From contig NZ_JACLHY010000005.1 of assembly GCF_014397245.1 (NCBI RefSeq), positions 124,001 through 188,000 on the forward strand: DNA of 64,000 nt. The letters are read 5' to 3'. Positions within the stretch are counted from its first letter, which is position 1. The number at the start of each line of letters is the position of its first letter. Positions 8,554 through 17,978 of the stretch are shown piece after piece. The DNA is from Arenibacter arenosicollis. GTDB lineage: Bacteria > Bacteroidota > Bacteroidia > Flavobacteriales > Flavobacteriaceae. The translations under genes and the position numbers were made by a program. Below the pieces are notes generated by a model that was given only the letters and a program-made list of their open reading frames with translations, did no database searches and was not told where the DNA came from.

Positions 8554-9243
8554 ATGAATAACTGTAAACCCATAAGTAAAATAGACATGTCTGCTCTGGG
8601 AACCATACCGGATTGCATTGTGGTTCAGAAGGTGCTGGAGGGAGACACGGAATTATTTGAAATTCTGTTAAGACGCTATAATGAGCTGTTATTTAGAACT
8701 ATAAGGAGCTATATGGACAGGCCATCGGATATTGATGATGTAATGCAGGATACTTACATTAAGGCATTCCAAAAATTATATCAATTTAAAAATGAATCCT
8801 TGTTTTCCACATGGTTAATGCGGATAGGAATAAATGAGGCATTGCAACGGAAAAGAAAGTCCAAGAGGTATCAGACGGTAGATATAAGTAACGAAAAAGA
8901 TATCATTCAAATAGCGGATATGTCTATTATGAATCCAGAAAGAAAAACAATGCATGCGGAATCGGTTCAAATGGTGGAAAAAGCAATAGACCTTTTGCCG
9001 GAGAAATATAAGATTGTATATATGCTGAAGGAAGTCCAGGATCTGGAAATTTCAGAAATTTCGAATAGCCTGGGCTTGAGCAACAGTAATGTGAAAGTGA
9101 GGCTTCATAGGGCAAGGAACATGATGAAGGATGCTATTATGAAGTTTTCCGACGCTAAAAATGCGTTTGAGTTTGGCAATTCAAAATGCGACCGCTTGGT
9201 TGACCAAGTGATGGCGAAGATCCAGAAGCTTACTGGAAATTAG
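8554..9243 (+). CDS. ECF-type RNA polymerase sigma-70 family factor
   Basis: A 229-residue extracytoplasmic-function sigma factor. Region 2 is seen in ELFEILLRRYNELLFRTIRSY...DIDDVMQDTYIKAFQ, with the core-binding and -10-recognition helices. Region 4 follows as LLPEKYKIVYMLKEVQ...ISEISNSLGLSNSNVKVRLHRAR, the -35-binding helix-turn-helix. It is longer than a minimal ECF factor, with about 25 extra N-terminal residues and a C-terminal tail of ~40. The frame opens at a TTG (8527), but ATG 8554 is preferred. No anti-sigma gene is adjacent. The palindrome at 8496-8515 lies in its promoter. Confidence 0.88.
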   Translation: MNNCKPISKIDMSALGTIPDCIVVQKVLEGDTELFEILLRRYNELLFRTIRSYMDRPSDIDDVMQDTYIKAFQKLYQFKNESLFSTWLMRIGINEALQRKRKSKRYQTVDISNEKDIIQIADMSIMNPERKTMHAESVQMVEKAIDLLPEKYKIVYMLKEVQDLEISEISNSLGLSNSNVKVRLHRARNMMKDAIMKFSDAKNAFEFGNSKCDRLVDQVMAKIQKLTGN

Positions 9244-9458
9244 TCAATATATTTTATTACTTGGATAAGAGCATTTTTTTACGTAATCCATAAGGAGTAT
9301 TCAGCTATTATAGGTCCAAGTGCTGCCTTACAATTTCAATATCAATTTCGAATTAATTCCCATCAATTTACGGTTAGCAATTAAGCTATGTAATGGCAAG
9401 TCGCCAGTATGGAGCAATCTACTTTGTACCCTAAATGATAAGGAATAATTATTATCAG

Positions 9459-9468
9459 TTTTGTAACC
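9459..9468 (+). promoter_or_regulatory. TTTTGTAACC element upstream of the DoxX-like gene
   Basis: The decamer TTTTGTAACC occurs 49 bases before the start of the DoxX-like gene. The same word is half of the palindrome at 8496-8515 and appears on the minus strand at 7029-7038 and 34671-34680. It could be a shared operator or part of a promoter. Confidence 0.35.
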
Positions 9469-9517
9469 GATACCGTATTATTTCATCAAAAGGTCATAAT
9501 ATTTAAACAATATAATT

Positions 9518-9898
9518 ATGAATGCAAATGCAAAGTTTGTTAGTACCGTGCTCAAGTATACGTTTGGATTGGTACCTATTGTTGCCGGTCTGGATAAGTT
9601 TACAAATATTCTCGTGGATTGGACCACATATTCTTCCCCTGGGTTATTGGATTTATTACCTTTTTCCGCCACTGTCTTTATGGGCATTGTTGGGGTTATT
9701 GAAATAGGAGCGGGAATTTTGGTTTTGGTAAAACCGTCTGTAGGTGCGCTGGTCGTTTCGGCTTGGTTGGTACTTATAGCCTTAACGTTGATAGTTAGTG
9801 GCCATTATTTGGATGTGGCCGTAAGGGATATTGTTATGGCAATTGGCGCATTCTCCCTTGCAAAATTAACCAACGTTCACAAAAGTAGTCTAGGATAA
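9518..9898 (+). CDS. DoxX-like four-helix membrane protein
   Basis: A 126-residue inner-membrane protein with four hydrophobic segments. The opening YTFGLVPIVAGLDKFTNIL resembles the first helix of DoxX/DoxD-like proteins, where a conserved G..K.. follows the first segment, and the third helix GVIEIGAGILVL carries the usual Glu. DoxX relatives act with redox or thiol systems, but the role here is unknown. It stands alone with a terminator (9918-9960) behind it and a TTTTGTAACC element in front, as for the peroxidase and sigma-factor genes, which suggests common control. A 61-residue frame at 9522 is a shadow. Confidence 0.7.
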   Translation: MNANAKFVSTVLKYTFGLVPIVAGLDKFTNILVDWTTYSSPGLLDLLPFSATVFMGIVGVIEIGAGILVLVKPSVGALVVSAWLVLIALTLIVSGHYLDVAVRDIVMAIGAFSLAKLTNVHKSSLG

Positions 9899-9917
9899 AA
9901 GTTCAGATTCCGATATA

Positions 9918-9960
9918 AAAATGATTCTTTGGCTGTTTAAATCAAGGGATCATTTTTTTT
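9918..9960 (+). terminator. Rho-independent terminator after the DoxX-like gene
   Basis: Arms 9918-9931 and 9943-9956 pair with a few G-T wobbles and one or two mismatches (AAAATGATTCTTTG against CAAGGGATCATTTT), followed by a run of eight T. It begins 20 bases after the DoxX-like stop codon. Confidence 0.75.
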
Positions 9961-10158
9961 GTAACAAACTATTTAATTGTTCTCCAAAAACTTTTATAAT
10001 ACTTACTAAATGTCCATCGGGTGAGGTTTTATTCAATTAATTATAGACTTTAAATAAATTGGAAAGCAAGCAATTAATTATTTCCAAACTATTGTTCCTA
10101 AGGACTAATTCCATTATTTAATTGACTACCTTACTAGAACTAACCATGCAATTGGGCA

Positions 10159-11178
10159 ATGAAAGCGGTTTATTTAGTTAAATATAGCAAGGCTGATACT
10201 GCATTTGAAATTAGGGAAATCGAAATCCCGGAAATATCAAATGATCAAGTGCTGATAAAGGTAGAAGCTTTCGGAATTAATTTTGCCGATGTTATGGCCA
10301 GATTGGGATTGTATAAAGGGGCACCCCCTTTACCAGCCCTGCTGGGATATGAAGTTGTAGGGCATATTGAAAAGTGTGGGAACAATGTTCAAAATGTAAA
10401 GGTCGGAGATCGTGTTAGTGCCATAACCCATTTTGGGGGCTATGCGGAATTTGCAGTTGCGCAAAAGGAAGTAGTTTATGGAATACCGGAAACTATGTCC
10501 GCCGGAGCAGCAGTTGCTCTTGCCACACAATATACCACTGCTTATTTTTTATCCAATGAAATGGCCAATATTCAAGAGGGGGATAAGGTGCTTATTCATG
10601 CCGCTGCCGGTGGTGTCGGTACGGCTTTAGTGCAATTGGCGCTACACAAAAAGTGTCTAGTTTTTGGGACCTGCAGTTCCTCGGATAAAATGGAATACCT
10701 CAGGAGCTGCGGGGTACATCATCCTATTAATTATATAAAAGAGGATTTTACATCCCAGGTTCGAAGCATTCTTGAAAAGGGAGGATTGGATGTTATTTTT
10801 GATCCCGTTGGTGGTCTTTCTGTTAGAAAAGGATATAAACTTCTTGCAGCTGGTGGAAGATTGTTGACCTACGGTGTTTCCTCTATGAATAATACAAAGT
10901 CAATTTTTGGAAAAATAAGGGTGTTGGCCCAATTTGGAATCTATCACCCACTCCAGTTTTTAAGTAACTCTAAAGGTATTATAGGGGTAAACATGCTTAA
11001 AATGGGGGAAGAGAACCCAGTGAAAGTGGGCAGGACCATGAAGGCCGTTATCAAGTTGGCTGAAGAAGGTATTATTCAACCCTTTATAGGGGGGGAATTT
11101 GGGGTGGCACAATTGGCTGAGGCACATGAGTTTTTGGAATCGCGAAAATCCATAGGTAAAATAGTGGTAAAATGGTAA
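10159..11178 (+). CDS. Zinc-independent medium-chain dehydrogenase/quinone oxidoreductase
   Basis: A 339-residue MDR-superfamily enzyme. The GroES-like N-terminal half holds GINFADVMARLGLY, the quinone-oxidoreductase/VAT-1-like signature, and lacks the Cys/His zinc ligands of classical alcohol dehydrogenases. The NADPH-binding Rossmann lobe carries HAAAGGVGTALVQLA. A C-terminal FLESRKSIGKIVVK is typical of the family. Likely reaction: NADPH-dependent reduction of a quinone or enone. It is followed 20 bases later by a short-chain dehydrogenase, and the two probably form an operon; the pathway is not evident. Confidence 0.85.
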   Translation: MKAVYLVKYSKADTAFEIREIEIPEISNDQVLIKVEAFGINFADVMARLGLYKGAPPLPALLGYEVVGHIEKCGNNVQNVKVGDRVSAITHFGGYAEFAVAQKEVVYGIPETMSAGAAVALATQYTTAYFLSNEMANIQEGDKVLIHAAAGGVGTALVQLALHKKCLVFGTCSSSDKMEYLRSCGVHHPINYIKEDFTSQVRSILEKGGLDVIFDPVGGLSVRKGYKLLAAGGRLLTYGVSSMNNTKSIFGKIRVLAQFGIYHPLQFLSNSKGIIGVNMLKMGEENPVKVGRTMKAVIKLAEEGIIQPFIGGEFGVAQLAEAHEFLESRKSIGKIVVKW

Positions 11179-11197
11179 AGCGCAAAGACATAAAGAC

Positions 11198-12076
11198 ATG
11201 AAGAACCACTCATTAAATGATAAGGTGGCCGTGGTGAGCGGATCTAGCATGGGCATAGGAAAAGCCATTGCCATAGAATTGGTACAAAGGGGCGCAAAAG
11301 TAGTATTAAATGGACGGGAGGAGGACAAGCTGGGAACGGCCCAGGAGGAACTTGCCAAAATGGGTTATGAGGTCAAGGCTTTTGTTGCAGATGTTCGTCT
11401 TCCGGATCAATGTGCCTACCTTATTCAAGAGACTATTAGGAGTTTCGGTCAACTAGATATTCTAGTCAACAATGCGGGTATTAGTAGTAGGGGTTCCTTA
11501 GAGGATATGGCCACTTCCAATTTTATTATGCTTATGGAAACCAATTTTAATGGTTCTGCATATCTAAGCAAATATGCCCTTGACCATTTAAAGAAGACTC
11601 GCGGACACGTAGTTTTTATTAATAGTGCCGGTGGTTTCCGTGGTATGCCCTATAATTCCGCCTATACAGCATCAAAATTGGCCCAGGCGGCCCTGGTGGA
11701 TGCTTTGCGGATAGAGTGGTATGATTACGGTATCCATGTGGGTATAGCGCATGTTGGCTTTACGGTAAACGATCCAGATAAAAAAATACTGGACGTAGAT
11801 GGATCATGGATCTATCTGCCCCAAAGAACAAATGTAAACTTGGCCTCCCCGAAATCCGTGGCGAAAAGCGTTTGTGATATGATCGTCAAAAGAAAAAAGA
11901 GAATTACCTTAACGCGTTTAGGGGTTCTGGCCAATATAATAATTCGCTATCTTCCTATACTTACGGAATGGATTGTTTGGACAAATAGAGAAAGAATCAA
12001 GGAAGAATTTACATTAATAGGAGGCGAAAAAGCATATGAAAAGACATCTTCCTCCATCTTGCCCAAAAAAGATTAG
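11198..12076 (+). CDS. Short-chain dehydrogenase/reductase
   Basis: A 292-residue SDR with the full classical set: cofactor loop GSSMGIGKAIA (residues 15-25), NNAG, a catalytic Ser in INSAGGFRG, and the YTASK pair supplying Tyr and Lys. The C-terminal ~60 residues, hydrophobic around LGVLANIIIRYLPIL, go beyond the core and may touch the membrane or a lipid substrate, as in SDRs acting on long-chain or sterol-like compounds. It follows the MDR enzyme by 20 bases. Substrate unknown. Confidence 0.85.
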   Translation: MKNHSLNDKVAVVSGSSMGIGKAIAIELVQRGAKVVLNGREEDKLGTAQEELAKMGYEVKAFVADVRLPDQCAYLIQETIRSFGQLDILVNNAGISSRGSLEDMATSNFIMLMETNFNGSAYLSKYALDHLKKTRGHVVFINSAGGFRGMPYNSAYTASKLAQAALVDALRIEWYDYGIHVGIAHVGFTVNDPDKKILDVDGSWIYLPQRTNVNLASPKSVAKSVCDMIVKRKKRITLTRLGVLANIIIRYLPILTEWIVWTNRERIKEEFTLIGGEKAYEKTSSSILPKKD

Positions 12077-12217
12077 AATTTAATTTTATAATCTTTAAGA
12101 ACATCCCTAACCTATTAACCTTAACTACAGTCAATATAACATCCGCTCTCAGAGTTATTGGGAATGGATGTGATGATTAAACCCTATTTAAAATTATTAA
12201 AAACGTCTATTTAAGTT

Positions 12218-12820
12218 CTATTTAGCTCCCAATAACTGGGGTGAAGGTGGAATTGGAGCAGGTACTACATTATCTATTGGTTTAACGGTTTTTAAATAAG
12301 CAAAAATAGCCTTAAGATCTTCATCGGGAAAATGGCGGTATTCTGTCCATGGCATAGGGGGTAATAAGGGCCTTGTCCCATCCATACCTTTATACTTCCC
12401 TTCTTTTATAGCCTTTAGGAACTGTTGTTCGGTCCAATTGCCAATACCCGTTTCATCTGGGGTGAGATTGGCCGCAAAAGAGGTACCCCAGGGGCCAATG
12501 GCCGCAGTGAAGCCCATGCTAAATAGGACATAGGCTTTGGCTGTTTCCTTGTCATATGGAAGTAAGGTTTCTTGGGCTGGATGACCGGACAATTTTCTTT
12601 GGGGATCCACTTCAGGACCTTTGTCGGTCATAATCTTTGGGGAATGACAATCGTTGCAACCAACCGAGGCTACTAGGTTCTCACCTCTTTTTACCATATC
12701 GACTGTAGAATTGGTTTCGGCTTTTGCCATTTCTTTTTTTGCAATTTCTTTCTCCTTTGGTGAATTGCAAGCAATAAACATAAGTCCAACTATGCTTAAT
12801 GCCAAATAACATTTTGTCAT
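12218..12820 (-). CDS. Monoheme cytochrome c lipoprotein
   Basis: A 200-residue lipoprotein with lipobox Cys18 (LMFIAC) and a single heme site CNDCH at 55-59. A Met in the PPMPWTEYRHF stretch is a good candidate for the sixth ligand. The domain is split by a long insert between the heme site and the distal Met, as in many periplasmic cytochromes that accept electrons from sugar or alcohol dehydrogenases. It is placed at the end of the minus-strand sugar group (ThuA, epimerase, transporter), though 431 bases separate them and a terminator lies between, so it is probably a separate transcript. Confidence 0.85.
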   Translation of the reverse strand: MTKCYLALSIVGLMFIACNSPKEKEIAKKEMAKAETNSTVDMVKRGENLVASVGCNDCHSPKIMTDKGPEVDPQRKLSGHPAQETLLPYDKETAKAYVLFSMGFTAAIGPWGTSFAANLTPDETGIGNWTEQQFLKAIKEGKYKGMDGTRPLLPPMPWTEYRHFPDEDLKAIFAYLKTVKPIDNVVPAPIPPSPQLLGAK

Positions 12821-13251
12821 AATTTTTAGATTAAATTCGTGTGCAGAGTTGATTATTCAACTAATTTTCTGATATAATTCTAGATAATCAAACGCCTCTG
12901 AATCGAGGGCGTAAGTTGGAGCCATTTTCTGTTCTGCGGGCAGTTGTTGAATGTTAAGACCCATTATATAGGTCCAAAATAATTAGTGTAATCAACCGGT
13001 TCTTTAATATGCCGACAAACAAAATCTATAACTGATAGGGGGGGATTTAGTGCAACAGCCTAGCTTACAAAAAAAAGAGGAGGTAAACAGTAGTTAAGTT
13101 TACCCATCCGTGCTAGGTCAATAGATTAAATTTAGTAAATTTTCCAATATGAAATGGAAATATTTTTTGATGTGCTATAAGTATTTTGAATAAAAAAAGC
13201 CAATAGAATTAAATCTATTGGCTTTTTGGTAGTTTGGTTGGTTAATTGGTA
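12821..13251. other. Intergenic region upstream of the cytochrome gene
   Basis: The 431 bases contain the cytochrome promoter region and the terminator at 13192-13227. No small coding frame with convincing content was found on either strand. Confidence 0.5.
13192..13227. terminator. Strong bidirectional terminator after the ThuA gene
   Basis: Arms GCCAATAGA (13199-13207) and TCTATTGGC (13214-13222) pair perfectly around a 6-base loop, flanked by seven A on the left and five T on the right. It is 24 bases past the stop codon of the minus-strand ThuA gene. Confidence 0.85.
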
Positions 13252-14388
13252 CTATTTAAAATCGGATACTTTTAATTGTTTTTGATCCCAGTATTCGTCC
13301 TTTCTAAATTCATAGGTGGTGGGATTATAGGCGCCAACCAATTCTACATTGGTTTTGGGCGGTACCGGAAGATCTAGTGTCCAATAAACGGCATTTACAA
13401 CCAATCGTCGCGTTCCCTCAATAGTGAAATCTACTGCTGAAAATGCAGTAGATGTAAAGGCTTTTCCTTTTTTACCCCCTGGGATCTGATAGGTTTTGGT
13501 CCATGCTACTGGCATTAAGGGCGCACTAACATCTTTACCACTGTTGTTGGTTTTTGCGGCTTCATCATCCGTGGGTCGCATACCGTAGAACATGTCATTT
13601 TCGTCGTATTCGCCTTTTCTGTTCATCACTTTTCCATAAATTATGGGTTGGGCATCCTCAACCATGGGAAGCCTAACTTCATAGACATCAGCTGAAGCCC
13701 ATACATCCCCATCAGCGATACTATTGGTTATTCCTGAAGCTTTACCGGCCTCGGCTACAAAACCTTTGGTGCTTTGATGTTTATGGTGTCCATGATGGCT
13801 TACCCAATTTTCACCTAGAACGAGTCGGCCGAAACCACCGTTCCAATCCTCTTTATCTCCTTTATAACCGTTTCCGTAATGTTTGTAACTAGAGACATCC
13901 TCCTCCTTAAAGTTGAAGGCATGTGTTGCCGTTCTAAGTCCAATAACAGGTTTACCGGCCATTAGATAATCATCAATGTGTTTCATTTGATCATCTGGCA
14001 AAGCCCTGAACCTTGTGGCAATAATCATTAGGTCGGCGCTGTCCAAAGCTTCCAATCCTGGTATATTTTTCACATAATTTGCATCTATTACACCAGGATG
14101 GGCAGGATCTTGTGCGAATAGCACCGTACAGTTAAAACCATGGTGCTTGGACAAGATTTTTGCCAATTGAGGCATTGATTCCTCAGAGCGATATTCTTCG
14201 TCTCCCGAAATCAGAACTATATGCTTTGCATTCTTATCACTACCTTCAAAAGTTAGCCATTGCTGTGGTGTATCCGTTGCTTCCACGGACACTGCCTCAC
14301 TGGACTTGGCCTCTTTTTGCTCTTTGCAGGCAAACATAAATAGGCAAACAAGAATAGGTAATAGATTTTTCATTAGATGATTTTTCAT
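13252..14388 (-). CDS. ThuA-domain lipoprotein
   Basis: A 378-residue ThuA-family protein (glutamine-amidotransferase-like fold). The domain is seen as KHIVLISGDEEYRSEES, then ADLMIIATRFRALPDDQMKHIDDYL and GKPVIGLRTATHAF. The N-terminus is a signal peptide with a lipobox (LFMFAC), so it is anchored outside the inner membrane. A second Met five codons in (14373) is an alternative start. ThuA works with the Gfo/Idh dehydrogenase ThuB in rhizobial use of trehalose-like disaccharides through 3-keto sugars; the same kind of step is inferred here. It is the last gene of a group with the epimerase and transporter and is a paralogue of the protein at 18288-19445. Confidence 0.85.
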   Translation of the reverse strand: MKNHLMKNLLPILVCLFMFACKEQKEAKSSEAVSVEATDTPQQWLTFEGSDKNAKHIVLISGDEEYRSEESMPQLAKILSKHHGFNCTVLFAQDPAHPGVIDANYVKNIPGLEALDSADLMIIATRFRALPDDQMKHIDDYLMAGKPVIGLRTATHAFNFKEEDVSSYKHYGNGYKGDKEDWNGGFGRLVLGENWVSHHGHHKHQSTKGFVAEAGKASGITNSIADGDVWASADVYEVRLPMVEDAQPIIYGKVMNRKGEYDENDMFYGMRPTDDEAAKTNNSGKDVSAPLMPVAWTKTYQIPGGKKGKAFTSTAFSAVDFTIEGTRRLVVNAVYWTLDLPVPPKTNVELVGAYNPTTYEFRKDEYWDQKQLKVSDFK

Positions 14389-14420
14389 TATTTCATTTTA
14401 GTTGTAAAGAATTGGATTAA

Positions 14421-15263
14421 TTATTTAATGCCCATTCCTTCTTTGATCAATTTTAAGCCCTTGGTATAAATTTCTTCCGATGGAGAGTAATCCCGCCACA
14501 CATTAATGGCATTGGCAAATTCAGGAATAATGGTGCTGAATGCCTCTATAGTCAACCAACCGTCATACTTCACTTCCTTTAAAGCCTTAAATACTTCGTC
14601 CCAATGAACTTGTCCGCTGCCAGGCGTTCCCCTGTCGTTCTCACTAATATGCACGTGTTTTAGCACGGGGGCAATGGTTTTAATGGCTTCGGACTGACTT
14701 TTTTCCTCAATATTCGCATGGTGTGTATCGAACATTGCTCCTAAATTTGGATGATTCACTTCCTTAGCCATAGCACCTAAGTCTGCCATGGTATTGTATA
14801 GATAACATTCAAATCTGTTAACCGCTTCGGGAGCAAGCATTATATTTGCCTTCTGGGCATAATCAGCAGCTTTCCGCAACATTTCATTGCTCCATTGTTT
14901 TTCCTGCAAAGTGGGAGGTTGTCGTGTAAAGTAAGCAAATGTGGAATGAAAAGGCCCACAAATTACTTCTACATTGGCCGCAGCACCCATATCAATGGAC
15001 CATTTTAGTTTATCTAGTCCGGCCTCTCTTGTTTTTTGATCTGGACTCGCTATATTCTCTTCTGGAGCCAAAGCTGCCACTGCTGTAACACCCATATCAA
15101 TATTGGAGAAATGATTGCCCAATTTGGTGTAGTGCTTTTCATCTCCCTCACCTAAAAATAATTCAACTCCATCATACCCAGTTTTTTTTAGGGTATCAAC
15201 AATATCAAAGTGTTGCTCTGTGACATGGTTAGTCCAGAGCAACATATTCATTCCAATTTTCAT
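14421..15263 (-). CDS. Ketose 3-epimerase/sugar isomerase (TIM barrel)
   Basis: A 280-residue cytoplasmic TIM-barrel protein of the xylose-isomerase-like superfamily. The metal-site stretches match the D-tagatose/D-allulose 3-epimerase group: EAVNRFECYLYNT (Glu), MFDTHHANIEE (Asp), HVHISENDRGTPG (His, Arg) and a final Glu in LTIEAFS. Expected reaction: Mn/Co-dependent epimerisation at C3, or aldose-ketose isomerisation, of a free or keto sugar. It lies between the transporter (20 bases upstream) and ThuA (32 bases downstream) on the same strand, so they are one operon. The real sugar is unknown. Confidence 0.85.
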   Translation of the reverse strand: MKIGMNMLLWTNHVTEQHFDIVDTLKKTGYDGVELFLGEGDEKHYTKLGNHFSNIDMGVTAVAALAPEENIASPDQKTREAGLDKLKWSIDMGAAANVEVICGPFHSTFAYFTRQPPTLQEKQWSNEMLRKAADYAQKANIMLAPEAVNRFECYLYNTMADLGAMAKEVNHPNLGAMFDTHHANIEEKSQSEAIKTIAPVLKHVHISENDRGTPGSGQVHWDEVFKALKEVKYDGWLTIEAFSTIIPEFANAINVWRDYSPSEEIYTKGLKLIKEGMGIK

Positions 15264-15283
15264 ACTTAAATTTTATGTAATTT

Positions 15284-16552
15284 CTAATAGTCAGTAACGG
15301 GTTGGCCACTAGTAGCTTCAGCGGCATCGGTGCTTTTTCGTTTTTTAACCCAAAACCAAAGTATGGTAAATAGGACGATCAAGATAGCCGGAAAAGCAAC
15401 CATGGTCCCTAATGTGGCTTGTCCTGCTACCAATTCGAGCTCATCACCGGTTAGTCCAGCTGCAGCAGCTTCAGCCTTATCAGCATCGATCCATCCACCT
15501 ATGATTGGTTGGAATATGGAAGAAGAGAACATTCCTACCGCACCAATAATGGACATTCCCAAGGCACCACTTTTTGGTATTTTGTCAGCGACAAAACCAA
15601 TCATGTTTGGCCAGAAATAGGCTATTCCCAATGCAAAGAAGATTGCAGCGACATAGGCCATGGTTCCAGTTTGAGTGCTAAAAAGATAGATACCTATTGT
15701 AGCTAGAACAGCCGAACCTAAAAGGACTCCTGTTTGATCGAATTTATGAACGACTTCTCCCCCAAAATAGCGGGCTACTGCCATTAATCCTGTAACCAGG
15801 GCTAAAATAATCATAGGTTCTGCACCACTCTTGGCCAAAATAAGACCTACCCATTGTTGTGGCCCGAATTCTGATATAGCGGTAAGGGACATACAAATAA
15901 TCATAAATATAAATAATGGGGATACCATGGCTTTTAGATTACCACCAAGAGTTGCAGCTGCTTCAATTTTGGCTTTTGGCCATGATTGGCCGAAGTATAA
16001 ATACGCATAGATCAAGGTCGGAATCATTATCACCCAGATTTGAGTCTCCCAACTTAAGCCTGCATCGGTCATAAATTTGGAAACAAGACTACCTATAACA
16101 ATACCTCCTGGGAACCACATATGGAAACGGTTCATCATTCTGCTCATCCTTGTGCCCGAATAGGCGTCTGCTATCATAGGGTTACAGGCTGCTTCTGTAC
16201 AACCATTACCTAGACCTATTAATAGGGTAGAAATGAGCAAGCCTATGTAGCTGCCAGAATATATGGTTAATATAATTCCTAGAGCGTGCGCAAAAAATGC
16301 AAATTGCATAATCGCTTTACCACCAACTTTGTGGTAGATCAATCCCCCGATAACCATAGATATTGGAAAACCAAAAAACCACATAGAATTTATGAAGCCT
16401 AATTGTTCCCCGGATAAGCTTAGTTCTTCACCCAGCTGCGGAAGAATCCCCGCCCTTATACTAAAAGAAAATGCTGTGGTAATTAATGCAAAACAACTAC
16501 CATAAAATAGTCTATTGGCATTAGTTTTTTGTTGATCATTTGAATGTTCCAT
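15284..16552 (-). CDS. MFS sugar transporter
   Basis: A 422-residue permease with twelve predicted hydrophobic segments and the major-facilitator loop pattern (GGLIYHKVGGK between segments 2 and 3, RYFGGEVVHKF in the second half). It resembles sugar/proton symporters of the FucP/NarK-like sets common in Bacteroidota. First gene of the minus-strand group, followed by epimerase and ThuA, so it likely imports the sugar or keto sugar those enzymes handle. The substrate is inferred from context only. The AraC-type regulator lies 541 bases upstream on the same strand. Confidence 0.85.
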   Translation of the reverse strand: MEHSNDQQKTNANRLFYGSCFALITTAFSFSIRAGILPQLGEELSLSGEQLGFINSMWFFGFPISMVIGGLIYHKVGGKAIMQFAFFAHALGIILTIYSGSYIGLLISTLLIGLGNGCTEAACNPMIADAYSGTRMSRMMNRFHMWFPGGIVIGSLVSKFMTDAGLSWETQIWVIMIPTLIYAYLYFGQSWPKAKIEAAATLGGNLKAMVSPLFIFMIICMSLTAISEFGPQQWVGLILAKSGAEPMIILALVTGLMAVARYFGGEVVHKFDQTGVLLGSAVLATIGIYLFSTQTGTMAYVAAIFFALGIAYFWPNMIGFVADKIPKSGALGMSIIGAVGMFSSSIFQPIIGGWIDADKAEAAAAGLTGDELELVAGQATLGTMVAFPAILIVLFTILWFWVKKRKSTDAAEATSGQPVTDY

Positions 16553-17093
16553 TGGTTTGATTAGATTTTTAATTAAAAGATGATTGTTAATTATATTTAA
16601 ATTTCAGCGTATAAGTTTAATCTCTTTTTTACAATAATCATAATTTATTTTTAATTGTTTTGTCAAATGAAAAATTTAAGACCACTTATATTGCACTATT
16701 AGCACCTGTGTCTTGATCCATTTGTTCCTAACAATTTTATGATTTGATATATCTGAATTAATAAAGCTGATAAATTTAAACCTAAATGAATTTTAAAAGT
16801 TCCTATATCCTACTAAATAATGATACTTTTTTGTCATAGGGTGAATTTAGTGTCATTCGATCGAAAAAGTGTGTCCCATATAGCTATAAATAGGTATACT
16901 GAAAGGGACAGTCTAATCTGTGATTTAAAAGCTATTGATTGAGGGTTTTATCTATAGGATAAAATTTGCTTATTATTGGGAATTTACTTCAAGTATAATG
17001 AAATAGAAAACAGATCCAATTAAAGATTGATTCCTTTGGTTTTTGGACAAATGCGAAGGTTTAGTGGATATGATTGTAGGATTTCCGTTGTTT
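16553..17093. other. Long AT-rich regulatory region upstream of the MFS gene
   Basis: 541 bases without a coding frame I would defend. An inverted repeat TGTCCC...GGGACA occurs at about 16871-16911 with long spacing. Given the AraC-type regulator gene next door, operators for the transporter-epimerase-ThuA operon are expected here, but I cannot point to a defined pair of sites. Confidence 0.45.
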
Positions 17094-17978
17094 CTAAGAA
17101 ATGCTGGTCTTGATATTAAGGAACAACTTACGATACTCATGGGGGCTCATATGAACAATGGCTTTAAATTGTCTATTAAAATTGGATAGTGCATTAAAAC
17201 CGCATTCGTAACTAATTTGGGAGATATTGAAATTGTCCTCCAGCAATAATTTGCGGGAATGACCAATGCGAATTTCATTTACAAAGCGAGTGAATGTTTT
17301 ATTGGCCCTAGGTTTAAAATACCTGCAGAAGGAGGTTGTGGTCATATTCAGCATTTCGGCAATTTCTTCCAAGGATATTTTGGTTTTAAAATTGGTCATG
17401 ACATATTCGTAGACGATTCGCATTTTATCAGCATCGTCGCCTTTAAAGACGTTGGTGTATCCTGGGCTGGAAAGTAGGTGGTACTCCTCACTATTGGCGA
17501 GGATATCTATTATTTCCAATAACTTTATAATTCTTTTAAACCCCTGTTCGTTATTTATTTTGAGTAGAAGTTTATTAATTCTATTTTGGGTTTCCCCATA
17601 AAATTCCATTCCCCTTACAGAATTTTCAACGAATTTATTTATGTTATAGAATTCCTCCTTACCTAACAAAGCTTCGCTAAAAAGTTCGTGGTCAAAATAA
17701 ATGACCAAACCTCTGGTGGTGAGTTTACTATTTTTTTCAAAATAAATTTCATCGCTCCGCCATAAATGGGGCAGGTTGGGACCTGTGACCACAAGGTCTC
17801 CTTTTTCAAAAGACTGCACATGATCTCCAACAAATCTAGTTCCCTTCCCTTCTGCAATCAAAGATATTTGGTAATCTGGGTGAAAGTGCCAATTGGGATT
17901 AAAGTAGGGGCCTTCCATATCTTTAAAGATAAAAGTTTCCTTGGTGGTGAGCGTTTTTTCAATGTTGGGGGTACTCAT
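17094..17978 (-). CDS. AraC-family transcriptional regulator with cupin sensor domain
   Basis: A 294-residue regulator. Residues ~20-110 form a cupin-like sugar-sensing domain (NWHFHPDYQISLIAEGKGTRFVGD, FEKGDLVVTGPNLPHLW). The C-terminal 100 residues hold the two helix-turn-helix units of AraC/XylS proteins (ISLEEIAEMLNMTTTSFCRYFKP and FNISQISYECGFNALSNFNRQFKAIVHMSPHEYRK; described as motifs, not full sequence). Placed between the two divergent halves of the sugar locus, it is the likely sensor for both. It is transcribed away from the plus-strand ThuA gene across a 309-base gap. Confidence 0.9.
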   Translation of the reverse strand: MSTPNIEKTLTTKETFIFKDMEGPYFNPNWHFHPDYQISLIAEGKGTRFVGDHVQSFEKGDLVVTGPNLPHLWRSDEIYFEKNSKLTTRGLVIYFDHELFSEALLGKEEFYNINKFVENSVRGMEFYGETQNRINKLLLKINNEQGFKRIIKLLEIIDILANSEEYHLLSSPGYTNVFKGDDADKMRIVYEYVMTNFKTKISLEEIAEMLNMTTTSFCRYFKPRANKTFTRFVNEIRIGHSRKLLLEDNFNISQISYECGFNALSNFNRQFKAIVHMSPHEYRKLFLNIKTSIS

